Source: Candidatus Methanocomedens sp. (GTDB taxonomy: Archaea > Halobacteriota > Methanosarcinia > Methanosarcinales > Methanocomedenaceae). From it: a stretch of 10,106 nucleotides of DNA. Shown here piece after piece: positions 1 through 5,427 of this stretch (position 1 is the stretch's first letter; each line of letters starts with the position of its first letter). The notes under the pieces were generated by a model. It was not told the origin of the DNA, ran no database searches, and saw only the letters and a program-made list of their open reading frames with translations. The stretch covers positions 1 to 10,106 of the forward strand of contig PYCK01000220.1 in assembly GCA_009649835.1 (NCBI GenBank), in the 5' to 3' direction. The translations under genes and the position numbers were made by a program.

Positions 1-87
1 GATTATAAGATGAAAGTGGTGGTGCTCAATAGCAATTGGTTAGTGGAAGAGAGGGTGCAAGTGGTGGATGAAAGTGTTATTAACTAA
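1..87 (+). CDS. C-terminal end of an unidentified protein (partial)
   Basis: The reading frame is open from the first base of the window and ends at TAA (85-87), giving 28 residues that finish ...ERVQVVDESVIN. The peptide is rich in valine and charged residues, as a real C-terminus might be, but it is too short to assign to a family. Chance is a serious alternative because only 28 codons are visible. No gene on the same strand follows closely; the next promoter-like sequence starts near 152. Confidence 0.35.
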   Translation, partial: DYKMKVVVLNSNWLVEERVQVVDESVIN

Positions 88-151
88 TCCGCATAAAGCA
101 AAAAGGACAGTAACAGCAAAAGAAACCTGAATTTGTTCGCACGTCTCGTAA

Positions 152-263
152 GAGTATATTTTATTATTGCCAGCATACTAACTAAGATAGGTGAGCTCAA
201 ATGACTGAATATCTAACGGACGATAGTTTGAAATTTTTAGGTCCCAGATGTTTCCGGGTTTAA
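152..263 (+). other. Promoter-like sequence followed by a 20-codon ORF (201-263)
   Basis: An AT-rich element at 152-165 (GTATATTTTATTA) could be a TATA box. About 25 bp after it comes AGGTGAG (189-195), a good match to an archaeal ribosome binding site, five bases before ATG at 201. The frame encodes MTEYLTDDSLKFLGPRCFRV and stops at TAA 261-263. Promoter, binding site and start are correctly spaced, so this could be a genuine tiny gene or the surviving head of a decayed one. No family is recognised. Confidence 0.25.
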
Positions 264-268
264 AATTG
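260..268 (+). promoter_or_regulatory. Putative TATA box of the ribbon-helix-helix antitoxin gene
   Basis: The sequence TTTAAAATT lies about 33 bp before ATG 302 and 51 bp before ATG 320. Archaeal transcription usually starts about 25 bp after the TATA box, so the transcript would begin near 290. That leaves a short leader with no obvious ribosome binding site. The assignment rests on spacing and base composition only. Confidence 0.35.
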
Positions 269-319
269 GAGATTTTGTAAATTGATAGTGGCAATGCAAC
301 TATGCTGGTGTTATTCAAT

Positions 320-634
320 ATGCAGACTAAATCGATAAACGTTGAACTTCCTTGTGATATATATCTCAAAGTAGGTGCTGTGGCAAGTGAACACTTTGAA
401 AGTGCGAGAGACTACATCAAAAAAGTGGTTTCGGAATCTATTCGCGAGGAACTTGAACTAAAAGATATTAAGAAACAGGTGGCATCCGGATACGCAGCAG
501 ATGAGATCAGTTATGAATCATTAAAAACTTTGCTTGGAAGTAAAGATGCCGAACGGCTGCGGATATACAAAGAAACAATAATAGAGTCGTACAGAGAAGC
601 AGATGTTGTTGCTGCGAGGTTAAAGAGTGATTAA
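320..634 (+). CDS. Ribbon-helix-helix antitoxin-like protein (VapB type), apparently orphaned
   Basis: The protein has 104 residues from ATG 320; an in-frame ATG at 302 would add six (MLVLFN). The start at 320 is preferred because the resulting N-terminus, MQTKSINVELPCDIYLKV, looks like the beta strand and first helix that open ribbon-helix-helix DNA-binding antitoxins. The rest (from about residue 30) is strongly charged helix, including RDYIKKVVSESIREELELKDIK and SYESLKTLLGSKDAERLR (described here as two separate stretches), consistent with a toxin-wrapping tail. The last codons overlap by 8 bp a GTG-started frame at 627 that begins like a PIN toxin but is cut short. A family member would repress its own promoter and neutralise the partner nuclease. 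Neither start has a convincing ribosome binding site. The family assignment is by recognition and is moderately sure. Confidence 0.7.
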   Translation: MQTKSINVELPCDIYLKVGAVASEHFESARDYIKKVVSESIREELELKDIKKQVASGYAADEISYESLKTLLGSKDAERLRIYKETIIESYREADVVAARLKSD

Positions 635-758
635 GATACTGGCTGATACGAGATTCTTAAGGTTAGCAGTGAACAGGGAATATTACTCTGAAATCCCCCA
701 ATCTAATACGATAAGTCCCTTCTTTATCCCTGATTTTCTTATATGGAAGAATCAGTGA
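627..758 (+). pseudogene. Truncated PIN-domain toxin stub downstream of the antitoxin
   Basis: A frame begins with GTG at 627, overlapping the antitoxin stop by 8 bp as is usual for vapBC pairs. It encodes 43 residues starting MIKILADTRFLRLAVNREYY and ends at TGA 756-758. The opening hydrophobic strand followed by Asp-Thr and Phe-Leu matches the first strand of PIN ribonucleases, where that Asp (here D7) is the first metal ligand. A whole PIN toxin has about 130 residues and three or four acidic ligands, so the rest has been lost. No continuation is visible in other frames before 760. The final 20 bp overlap the end of a reverse-strand gene. A chance frame remains possible. Confidence 0.4.
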
Positions 759-933
759 GAGATATTTTATTACCTTTTTTCATATCATCTTCTATTTCAT
801 CGAGCTCTTTCATTTCATCTACTGAAAGGTCTTCAAAGCCCAGGAAATGATCGATTTTTGAATTTATCATATTGAGCTGCCCTTCAATTTGCATCAAATT
901 GATTATTATTTTTCTGTCAATTTCAGTGCTCAT
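739..933 (-). CDS. Small acidic helical protein, possibly an archaeal RelB-type antitoxin
   Basis: The 64-residue protein starts at ATG 931-933 and ends at TAA 739-741. It has two helical parts: residues 1-30 (an amphipathic helix around LMQIEGQLNMINSKIDHF) and a very acidic stretch from about 36 to 52 (LSVDEMKELDEIEDDMKKG). This layout resembles the small archaeal antitoxins that accompany RelE/ParE toxins. No such toxin lies downstream (below 739), where the DNA instead holds the PIN stub. No clear ribosome binding site precedes the start. Composition and the plausible helices argue for a real gene. The function is unproven. Confidence 0.55.
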   Translation of the reverse strand: MSTEIDRKIIINLMQIEGQLNMINSKIDHFLGFEDLSVDEMKELDEIEDDMKKGNKISLTDSSI

Positions 934-1027
934 ATTTATTTGGATTGTTTGAAAGGTAATAATAGTTTTGTAAATACCGCATCCTAATCATACATAGACA
1001 CCACGTCGGATTAAATAACGCTCCGTA

Positions 1028-1050
1028 GTTGTCGACATTTTGTCGACAAC
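1028..1050. repeat. Perfect 9-bp inverted repeat (GTTGTCGAC...GTCGACAAC), 5-bp spacer
   Basis: GTTGTCGAC (1028-1036) and GTCGACAAC (1042-1050) are exact reverse complements separated by ATTTT. Each arm contains the six-base palindrome GTCGAC, so the site can also be read as two direct copies of TGTCGAC 11 bp apart. It lies about 90 bp past the end of nrdJ and 95 bp upstream of the small reverse-strand gene. It could be a hairpin ending or protecting the nrdJ transcript, or an operator for the small gene. No T-run follows it on the reverse strand, so a simple terminator is not supported. Confidence 0.7.
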
Positions 1051-1139
1051 TGAAAATACAGCCATCTGATGGTAAATATTATACCACATATTGCGCAAAT
1101 TCCGAATCCTTGTTCAGGATAATTCAAGTCCTGTCAACT

Positions 1140-2879
1140 TCACGTCGGATTCAGCACAGCCCCACAATACTCACAATCCTGCATCAAATCCTCAACCGTG
1201 GTCAGCACCTGCTCACTTCGGCTGCGGTCCCGGTACACAGTAATGCCCTTACACCCCAGCGTATACGCCAGCCTGAAAGCCCTTGCCACATCCTCCTTTG
1301 TAGCATCGTGCCTGAAATTGATTGTCTTGGATACCGCATTGTCAGCATATTTCTGGAAAGCAGCCTGCACCCGGATATGCCACTCGTACCCCATATCATG
1401 TGACGTGACGAACAAACGCTGCACAGCCACCGGCACATCAGGCATACCCTGTACCGAGCCCTTGCTTGCTATACGCTCCATAAGTTCCGGCGAATAGAAC
1501 CCTTCCTGCCTGGCCATCTGCTCGAAATACGGATTGGTGACTACAAATTTCTCGCCTTCCATCACAGTCTTCACATACGATACAGCATAAATAGGTTCGA
1601 TTCCGCTGCTGCATCCTGCTATCATGCTGATGGTACCTGTGGGTGCAATGGTTATACGTGTGGCATTGCGCACTTTAGGCCTGCCCGACCTGTCATAGAT
1701 ACTGCCCTTGAAGTTACCGAACACGCCCCTGCGCTGTGCAATCTCCACTGATGCCTGCACTGCCCGGCTGCAAATAAAGGTCATGACCTCCTCAGCCGCC
1801 TGCACAGCCTCAGTGGAATTGTAAGCTATGCCCAACCGGATAAGCATATCAGCAAATCCCATCACACCCAGCCCTATCTTCCTGTTCCCCCTGACCATCA
1901 GGTCTATCTGCTCAAGCTGGAACTGCTCCAGGTCTATCACATTATCCAAAAACCGCACCGCAATATCCACGGTACGGCCAAGTTTATCATAATCAATGCT
2001 GCCGCCATCTACCATTTTATCCAGGTTGATCGAACCCAGGTTGCAGGCCTCATAGGCCAGCAGTGGCTGTTCCCCGCAGGGATTGGTTGCCTCTATCATC
2101 CCTTGTCCCGGCGTGGGGTTATCCCGGTTAATGCGGTCCAGGAACAACATACCCGGCTCACCGCTCTCCCAGGCCGAGGCTGCTATGAGGTTGAATATCT
2201 CAATGGCATCCTTTTGCCGGGTTATCTCACCTGTGCGGGGGTTTAGTAATCCGTAGGATTCCCCTGCCTCTACAGCATTCATGAATGTATCACTCACGCC
2301 CACAGACAGGTTGAAATTGGTCAACACACCGGGTTCGTGCTTTGCAGTAATGAAATCCACAATATCAGGGTGGTCCACCCTCAGGATACCCATATTGGCA
2401 CCCCTGCGGCGTCCTCCCTGTTTGATGGCCTGGGTGGCGGCATCGAACACTTTCATAAATGACACCGGACCGCTGGCAATCCCGCCTGTGCTGCCTACTA
2501 TATCCCCCTGTGGCCGCAGCCTGCTGAAACTAAAACCCGTGCCTCCGCCGCTCTGGTGTATGATGGCTGCACTTTTCAGGGTCCCGAATATCTCATCAAG
2601 GGAATCGCCTACAGGCAGGACAAAGCAGGCTGCAAGCTGCTTGATGCGGGTGCCTGCATTCATCAGGGTTGGGGAGTTGGGCAGGAATTCAAGGTTTGAC
2701 ATGACCGAGTAGAACTCCTGCTCAGAACCTGCTGTGTCCCTGTACAGTTCGTCGGCAGATGCCACATAACCGGCAACCCTGCGAAACATCTGCTCTGGTG
2801 TTTCGGTCACTTGGCCGTGTTCGTCTTTTAGCAAGTACCTGCGCCTTAGCACTTTTAGTGCGTTATCTGATAGTTCCAA
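1140..2879 (-). CDS. nrdJ: Adenosylcobalamin-dependent (class II) ribonucleoside-diphosphate reductase
   Basis: This cytoplasmic enzyme reduces ribonucleotides to deoxyribonucleotides using a thiyl radical generated from coenzyme B12, without oxygen. The 579 residues show the class II signatures in order: NSPT (68-71), the redox cysteine C85 in QLAACFVLP, the glycine-rich GGGTGFSFSRLRP (111-123), the radical site NPCGE with N266, C268 and E270, the second redox cysteine C279, and PTGTIS (413-418). A terminal Cys-x-x-Cys pair (C569, C572) would re-reduce the active site. Spacing agrees with class II enzymes of the Thermotoga type, but the tail after the barrel is short, ending seven residues after C572. 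The start is TTG (2877-2879): the frame has no ATG there, and a nearby ATG is out of frame. It is transcribed away from queH from a shared intergenic region. A diverged copy of its 3' end occurs at 4636-4719. Confidence 0.95.
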   Translation of the reverse strand: MELSDNALKVLRRRYLLKDEHGQVTETPEQMFRRVAGYVASADELYRDTAGSEQEFYSVMSNLEFLPNSPTLMNAGTRIKQLAACFVLPVGDSLDEIFGTLKSAAIIHQSGGGTGFSFSRLRPQGDIVGSTGGIASGPVSFMKVFDAATQAIKQGGRRRGANMGILRVDHPDIVDFITAKHEPGVLTNFNLSVGVSDTFMNAVEAGESYGLLNPRTGEITRQKDAIEIFNLIAASAWESGEPGMLFLDRINRDNPTPGQGMIEATNPCGEQPLLAYEACNLGSINLDKMVDGGSIDYDKLGRTVDIAVRFLDNVIDLEQFQLEQIDLMVRGNRKIGLGVMGFADMLIRLGIAYNSTEAVQAAEEVMTFICSRAVQASVEIAQRRGVFGNFKGSIYDRSGRPKVRNATRITIAPTGTISMIAGCSSGIEPIYAVSYVKTVMEGEKFVVTNPYFEQMARQEGFYSPELMERIASKGSVQGMPDVPVAVQRLFVTSHDMGYEWHIRVQAAFQKYADNAVSKTINFRHDATKEDVARAFRLAYTLGCKGITVYRDRSRSEQVLTTVEDLMQDCEYCGAVLNPT

Positions 2880-2912
2880 TACATACCAGCCCTGTAAATC
2901 GATAAATACAAC

Positions 2913-2922
2913 ATTATATAAT
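2913..2922. promoter_or_regulatory. Palindromic TATA box shared by nrdJ and queH
   Basis: ATTATATAAT is its own reverse complement and lies near the middle of the 80-bp gap between the two divergent starts. It ends 34 bp before the nrdJ TTG and 38 bp before the queH ATG. Transcription starting about 25 bp away in either direction would give leaders of roughly 10-15 bases for both genes. No other TATA-like element of similar quality is in the gap. Direction would depend on flanking BRE contacts: the nrdJ side is preceded by GAATTGA and the queH side by AATACAAC. Confidence 0.6.
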
Positions 2923-2959
2923 TCAATTCCTTGTATTATTAAAGTTGGTGAAAAGGAAC

Positions 2960-3499
2960 ATGGAAATTCTGCTGCATATCTGCTGTGCCCCCTGTGCCAC
3001 TTATACGGTAAAGGCGCTAAGGTCTGGCGGCTTTGACCCTGTTGGCTATTTCTACAACCCGAATATCCATCCGTTCACAGAGTACAGACGCAGGTTTGAA
3101 ACTTTGCAGCAGTATGCAGGGGCTGTGGAACTGGATGTGGTGTACAAGGACGAATACATGCTTGAGGATTTTATCAGTCAGGCTCTTGAGGTCGATGACA
3201 GGTGCGCTCTGTGTTATTCCCTGCGGCTGGAGGAGGCTGCCAGGCAGGCATCAGATATGGGTATCTCCAGGTTCACGACAACGCTGCTTATATCCCCTTA
3301 CCAGAAACATGAGATGATAAGGGACATTGCCAGCGGTCTTGCATCTGAATATGGCGTGGAGTTCTATTACCAGGATTTCCGTGAAGGATACAGGGAGACC
3401 TTCCAGTTATGCCGCGACCTGGGACTGTACCGCCAGGCGTACTGCGGCTGCATATTCAGTGAAAAGGAGAGATATTATCGTAAGCTTGTGGATGGGTGA
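2960..3499 (+). CDS. queH: Epoxyqueuosine reductase QueH (DUF208/COG1636 family)
   Basis: QueH reduces epoxyqueuosine in tRNA to queuosine with an iron-sulfur cluster, replacing the B12-dependent QueG in some organisms. The 179-residue product has the family motifs: HICCAPC (C8, C9, C12), YNPNIHP (32-38), the RCALCY cysteines C82 and C85, TTLLISPYQ (107-115), and YRQAYCGC with C162 and C164. Length is typical for single-domain members. ATG 2960 is preferred over an upstream in-frame TTG (2945) because GGTGA (2947-2951), an ideal ribosome binding site, sits eight bases before it. It diverges from nrdJ and shares its TATA box. Archaea normally make archaeosine rather than queuosine, so the substrate here is uncertain although the family assignment is firm. 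Its last 55 bases and 3' flank recur in damaged form at 4712-4800. Confidence 0.9.
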   Translation: MEILLHICCAPCATYTVKALRSGGFDPVGYFYNPNIHPFTEYRRRFETLQQYAGAVELDVVYKDEYMLEDFISQALEVDDRCALCYSLRLEEAARQASDMGISRFTTTLLISPYQKHEMIRDIASGLASEYGVEFYYQDFREGYRETFQLCRDLGLYRQAYCGCIFSEKERYYRKLVDG

Positions 3500-3514
3500 G
3501 ATGTTATCTGAATA

Positions 3515-3613
3515 ATGTATATGAAAGTTTTTAGTCGAAGGATAGATGTAAATGGCGTGAATTTTGAAAGTGTGGGAGCAGAGGGGTCCGTCACAATCTT
3601 CAAATACTATTAA
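3515..3613 (+). other. Possible 32-codon ORF after queH sharing its first codons with the remnant at 4783
   Basis: A frame starting ATG 3515 encodes MYMKVFSRRIDVNGVNFESV followed by 12 more residues and stops at TAA 3611-3613. Its first six codons lie inside the segment duplicated at 4783-4800, where they lead into a different, hydrophobic peptide. No ribosome binding site precedes it. It may simply be an open stretch in the queH trailer, so it is listed as a possibility only. Confidence 0.15.
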
Positions 3614-3616
3614 TTA

Positions 3617-3627
3617 AAATATATAAC
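3617..3627 (+). promoter_or_regulatory. TATA box of the membrane-protein gene
   Basis: AAATATATAAC lies about 53 bp before ATG 3680. Transcription would begin near 3650 and leave a leader of about 30 bases carrying GGAG (3666-3669), ten bases before the ATG. Spacing and sequence fit an archaeal promoter well. Confidence 0.5.
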
Positions 3628-3679
3628 TTTAATCAGACTGGGAGTTAGGTCTCATAAAATTAAACGGAGAGTGGTTAAT

Positions 3680-4615
3680 ATGGTAGAATCTAATATGGTA
3701 GAATCACAGATACTTGGCAGTATATATGGAATGATAGACCAGTTTATCAGTTTTATACCGACACTGATTGCTGTAATATTACTGGCTGTAATCGGCTGGA
3801 TAGCGGGGAAGGTCCTTGGAAATATTGGCTCAAAAATCCTTGACAAGATCGGGCTTGACGACCTGATTGACAGGACGGCCATCGGTGATATGATAATAAA
3901 GGCAGAAATGAATACAGTCGGATTGTTTGCAGCAATAATAAGGTGGTTCATTTACCTGATCTTTGCCGTAATCATCATTGACCTGCTGAATATCCAGGTC
4001 GTGGCCTTGTTCATCACACAGATCATCACTTATATCCCGCTAATTGCAACGGCCCTGTTCATACTGGTATTTGGCCTGCTGATAGTCGATTTCATTGCCG
4101 GTATCATCAAGAATGTACTGATAGCCACAGGTGTCGACGAAAAGATAATGGCAAGCGCCCTGGGTGAAACCATGAAGGCAGGCAACATTACGGCTTCTGG
4201 TATTATTTCCGGCCTGGTGAAACTGTTCGGTTACCTTTTGTTCATTACAGCTGCAATAGAGATATTACAGTTCACAATGCTCACGGCATTCATGATGTCG
4301 GTTATGAACTACCTGCCAAGCCTGTTCATTGGTGTCATCATCCTGTTGGTGGGACTGCTGGCAATTGACTTCTTCATGGACTATATACAAGCAACCATGA
4401 AAGGGATGAAAGTTGAGGGTGTGGATATCGTTCTTCCGCTTATGCGGGGATTCCTTTTCCTGATTATTATCCTCATGGCACTTGATGTCATGTTGGTAAA
4501 TACCAGCATCTTCTACGTATTCCTTGAACCGCTGGCCTGGGGCTTTGCAATTGTGGTCGCATTCAAATGGGGAGTGAAAGAGGCCGTAGTGGCTTACGCG
4601 CAGGCCAAGAAATAA
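3680..4615 (+). CDS. Three-repeat membrane protein of the conserved TM-helix / mechanosensitive channel-like family
   Basis: The product (311 residues from ATG 3680) is almost entirely hydrophobic helix and should sit in the cytoplasmic membrane. Likely membrane segments are near residues 24-48, 81-103, 117-142, 176-198, 211-235, 255-274 and 278-297. Three motif helices beginning FIPTLIAV (25), YIPLIATA (118) and YLPSLFIG (211) are exactly 93 residues apart, each continuing into a glycine-containing helix. This pattern is known from the conserved TM-helix family related to MscS-type channels. The soluble beta domain of true MscS is absent, so gating by tension is unproven. GTG 3671 opens the same frame, but GGAG (3666-3669) fits ATG 3680. 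A 15-bp tandem duplication repeats the start region (ATG at 3680 and 3695). A T-rich tract follows the stop. Confidence 0.8.
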   Translation: MVESNMVESQILGSIYGMIDQFISFIPTLIAVILLAVIGWIAGKVLGNIGSKILDKIGLDDLIDRTAIGDMIIKAEMNTVGLFAAIIRWFIYLIFAVIIIDLLNIQVVALFITQIITYIPLIATALFILVFGLLIVDFIAGIIKNVLIATGVDEKIMASALGETMKAGNITASGIISGLVKLFGYLLFITAAIEILQFTMLTAFMMSVMNYLPSLFIGVIILLVGLLAIDFFMDYIQATMKGMKVEGVDIVLPLMRGFLFLIIILMALDVMLVNTSIFYVFLEPLAWGFAIVVAFKWGVKEAVVAYAQAKK

Positions 4616-4618
4616 CGT

Positions 4619-4637
4619 CCTCCCCTTTTTTATTTTT
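4619..4637 (+). terminator. T-rich transcription terminator after the membrane-protein gene
   Basis: The trailer immediately after the TAA stop reads TCCTCCCCTTTTTTATTTTT. Two T-runs (six and five) with no strong hairpin are the usual form of an archaeal intrinsic terminator. It ends where the chimeric remnant begins. Confidence 0.55.
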
Positions 4638-4719
4638 AGGTGGGATTCTGTACGGCCCCACAATACTCGCAATCCTGCAGCAAATCCTCAACCGGTCAGC
4701 ACCTGTGCATTGCGGCTGC
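4636..4719 (-). pseudogene. 3' fragment of an nrdJ-like gene (left half of a chimeric remnant)
   Basis: Read on the reverse strand, this fragment encodes ...RSRNAQVL, then a 2-bp deletion, then VEDLLQDCEYCGAVQNPT and a TAA stop. The neighbouring intact nrdJ ends RSRSEQVLTTVEDLMQDCEY and then CGAVLNPT. Within the last 19 codons, five differences are synonymous third-base changes and only two change an amino acid (M to L, L to Q), apart from a different stop codon. The terminal CEYC cysteine pair is kept. This pattern suggests the source diverged as a working gene before it was cut down. The coding frame is broken by the 2-bp loss near 4693. The fragment joins a queH fragment at GCGGCTGC (4712-4719). 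Confidence 0.88.
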
Positions 4720-4800
4720 ATATTCAGTGAAAAATAGAGATATTATCGTAAGCTTGTGGATGAGTGAGATGTTATCTGAATAATGTATATGAAAGTTTTT
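4712..4800 (+). pseudogene. 3' fragment of queH with its trailer (right half of the chimeric remnant)
   Basis: Positions 4712-4800 match 3444-3532 with about three base differences. The matched part covers the last 18 codons of queH (CGCIFSEK...YYRKLVD), its stop and about 30 bases of trailer. A change of GAG to TAG puts a stop inside the frame, so it cannot encode QueH even if joined to a start. Homology stops abruptly after GAAAGTTTTT in both copies. It is much more similar to its parent than the adjoining nrdJ fragment is, so the two halves seem to differ in age or origin. Confidence 0.92.
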
Positions 4801-4878
4801 GACAGCCTGGTATTAATGTGTTTATCATGCGCGGTGCTGTTTGCCTGGCTATTTGTGCTGGTGGAGGCCAGCCTTTAA
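4783..4878 (+). CDS. Possible 31-residue single-helix membrane peptide
   Basis: A frame from ATG 4783 (alternatives at 4789 and 4816) runs to TAA 4876-4878. It encodes MYMKVFDSLVL followed by MCLSCAVLFAWLFVLVEASL. The last 20 residues are strongly hydrophobic and could form one membrane helix. The first six codons come from the duplicated queH trailer and the rest lies beyond the breakpoint. There is no clear ribosome binding site, and the length allows a chance origin. No family is recognised. Confidence 0.2.
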   Translation: MYMKVFDSLVLMCLSCAVLFAWLFVLVEASL

Positions 4879-5239
4879 GGATATAGGGGTGGTTCTTGAA
4901 GTTAGAGGGCGGTATATTCGAAAAATTAATTGCTCATATCATGTATTGCAGAATGTGGGATAGGAATTATTCCTTGAAATCGTTATATACAGGCCTGGGA
5001 CATTTGTCCGGTGTATACCAGTGACTCTCGTCAGATCGCGAGGATTGATTCAGAGGTCGGATTGGTAGTGTAGTAGAGAGGATCTTATGGGGTGAGTGGG
5101 CGTAATGTAAATATATCTCTGAATCGTTGATATATACGAAATATCACAGATGTATTAGAGTTTTAGGAAATTATACATGATATTTATTAGAGTGTAAGTA
5201 TCCATTTCAAAAAGTATGGCAAAATGCAAAATTAATATA
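4879..5239. other. Gene-less AT-rich stretch
   Basis: No frame of useful length and no family signal was seen on either strand. Several TATA-like words (TATATAC near 4986 and 5131) occur without a gene at the right distance. The word ATTAGAGT appears twice (near 5155 and 5187) in similar surroundings. No tRNA, rRNA or CRISPR structure was recognised. The region links the chimeric remnant to the palindromic repeat and looks like decayed DNA. Confidence 0.5.
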
Positions 5240-5310
5240 GACACAGATTTCACTGATTACACTGATTTTCACAACCACAATCAATCTGTGTAATCAGTGT
5301 AATCTGTGTC
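5240..5310. repeat. Imperfect palindromic repeat, 28-bp arms, with internal 9-bp periodicity
   Basis: The left arm (5240-5267) and right arm (5283-5310) are reverse complements with two mismatches in 28, separated by a 15-bp loop. Each arm is itself built of a 9-bp unit close to CTGATTACA (for example CAGATTTCA, CTGATTACA, CTGATTTTC). Words such as AATCAGTGTAATCTGTG recur between genes in many prokaryotic genomes, so this is probably a copy of a dispersed palindromic intergenic repeat. No target-site duplication and no transposase were seen. It lies about 60 bp before the hicBA promoter. Confidence 0.85.
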
Positions 5311-5369
5311 TCAAAGTTCCGAGCAATATGATCAATTACCATTTAATTTGAAAGGAATACGAGTGTAAG

Positions 5370-5379
5370 GTTTAAAAAA
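5370..5379 (+). promoter_or_regulatory. Putative TATA box of hicB-hicA
   Basis: GTTTAAAAAA lies about 50 bp before the preferred hicB start at 5428, so transcription would begin near 5400. The in-frame ATG at 5380 falls directly after this element and would lie upstream of the expected transcript start, which supports the later start codon. Confidence 0.4.
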
Positions 5380-5427
5380 ATGATTTCAAACAATTTAGGA
5401 GCAGTACCATCGACTAAGGAGAATAAT

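Noticed and set aside
178..369. Reverse 63-codon frame over the antitoxin promoter
   Set aside because: It overlaps the promoter and start of a better-supported forward gene and has no recognisable features.
1002..1151. CACGTCGGATT present at 1002-1012 and again at 1141-1151 (nrdJ end)
   Set aside because: An 11-bp match is expected by chance several times in 10 kb, and homology does not extend on either side.
1029..1497. Forward-strand frames of 99-124 codons over the end of nrdJ
   Set aside because: They lie opposite the well-supported nrdJ coding strand, show no family motif, and reflect its codon use.
4265..4672. Reverse 135-codon frame across the end of the membrane gene and the remnant
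   Set aside because: It is antisense to conserved membrane helices and runs into the nrdJ remnant in the wrong frame, so its composition is an artefact of the hydrophobic codons opposite.
4985..5045. Short hairpins (GGAC-ATTT-GTCC and CTCTCG...CGCGAG) considered as a tRNA or small RNA
   Set aside because: No cloverleaf, no T-loop or anticodon arm can be built, and the second stem contains a mismatch.
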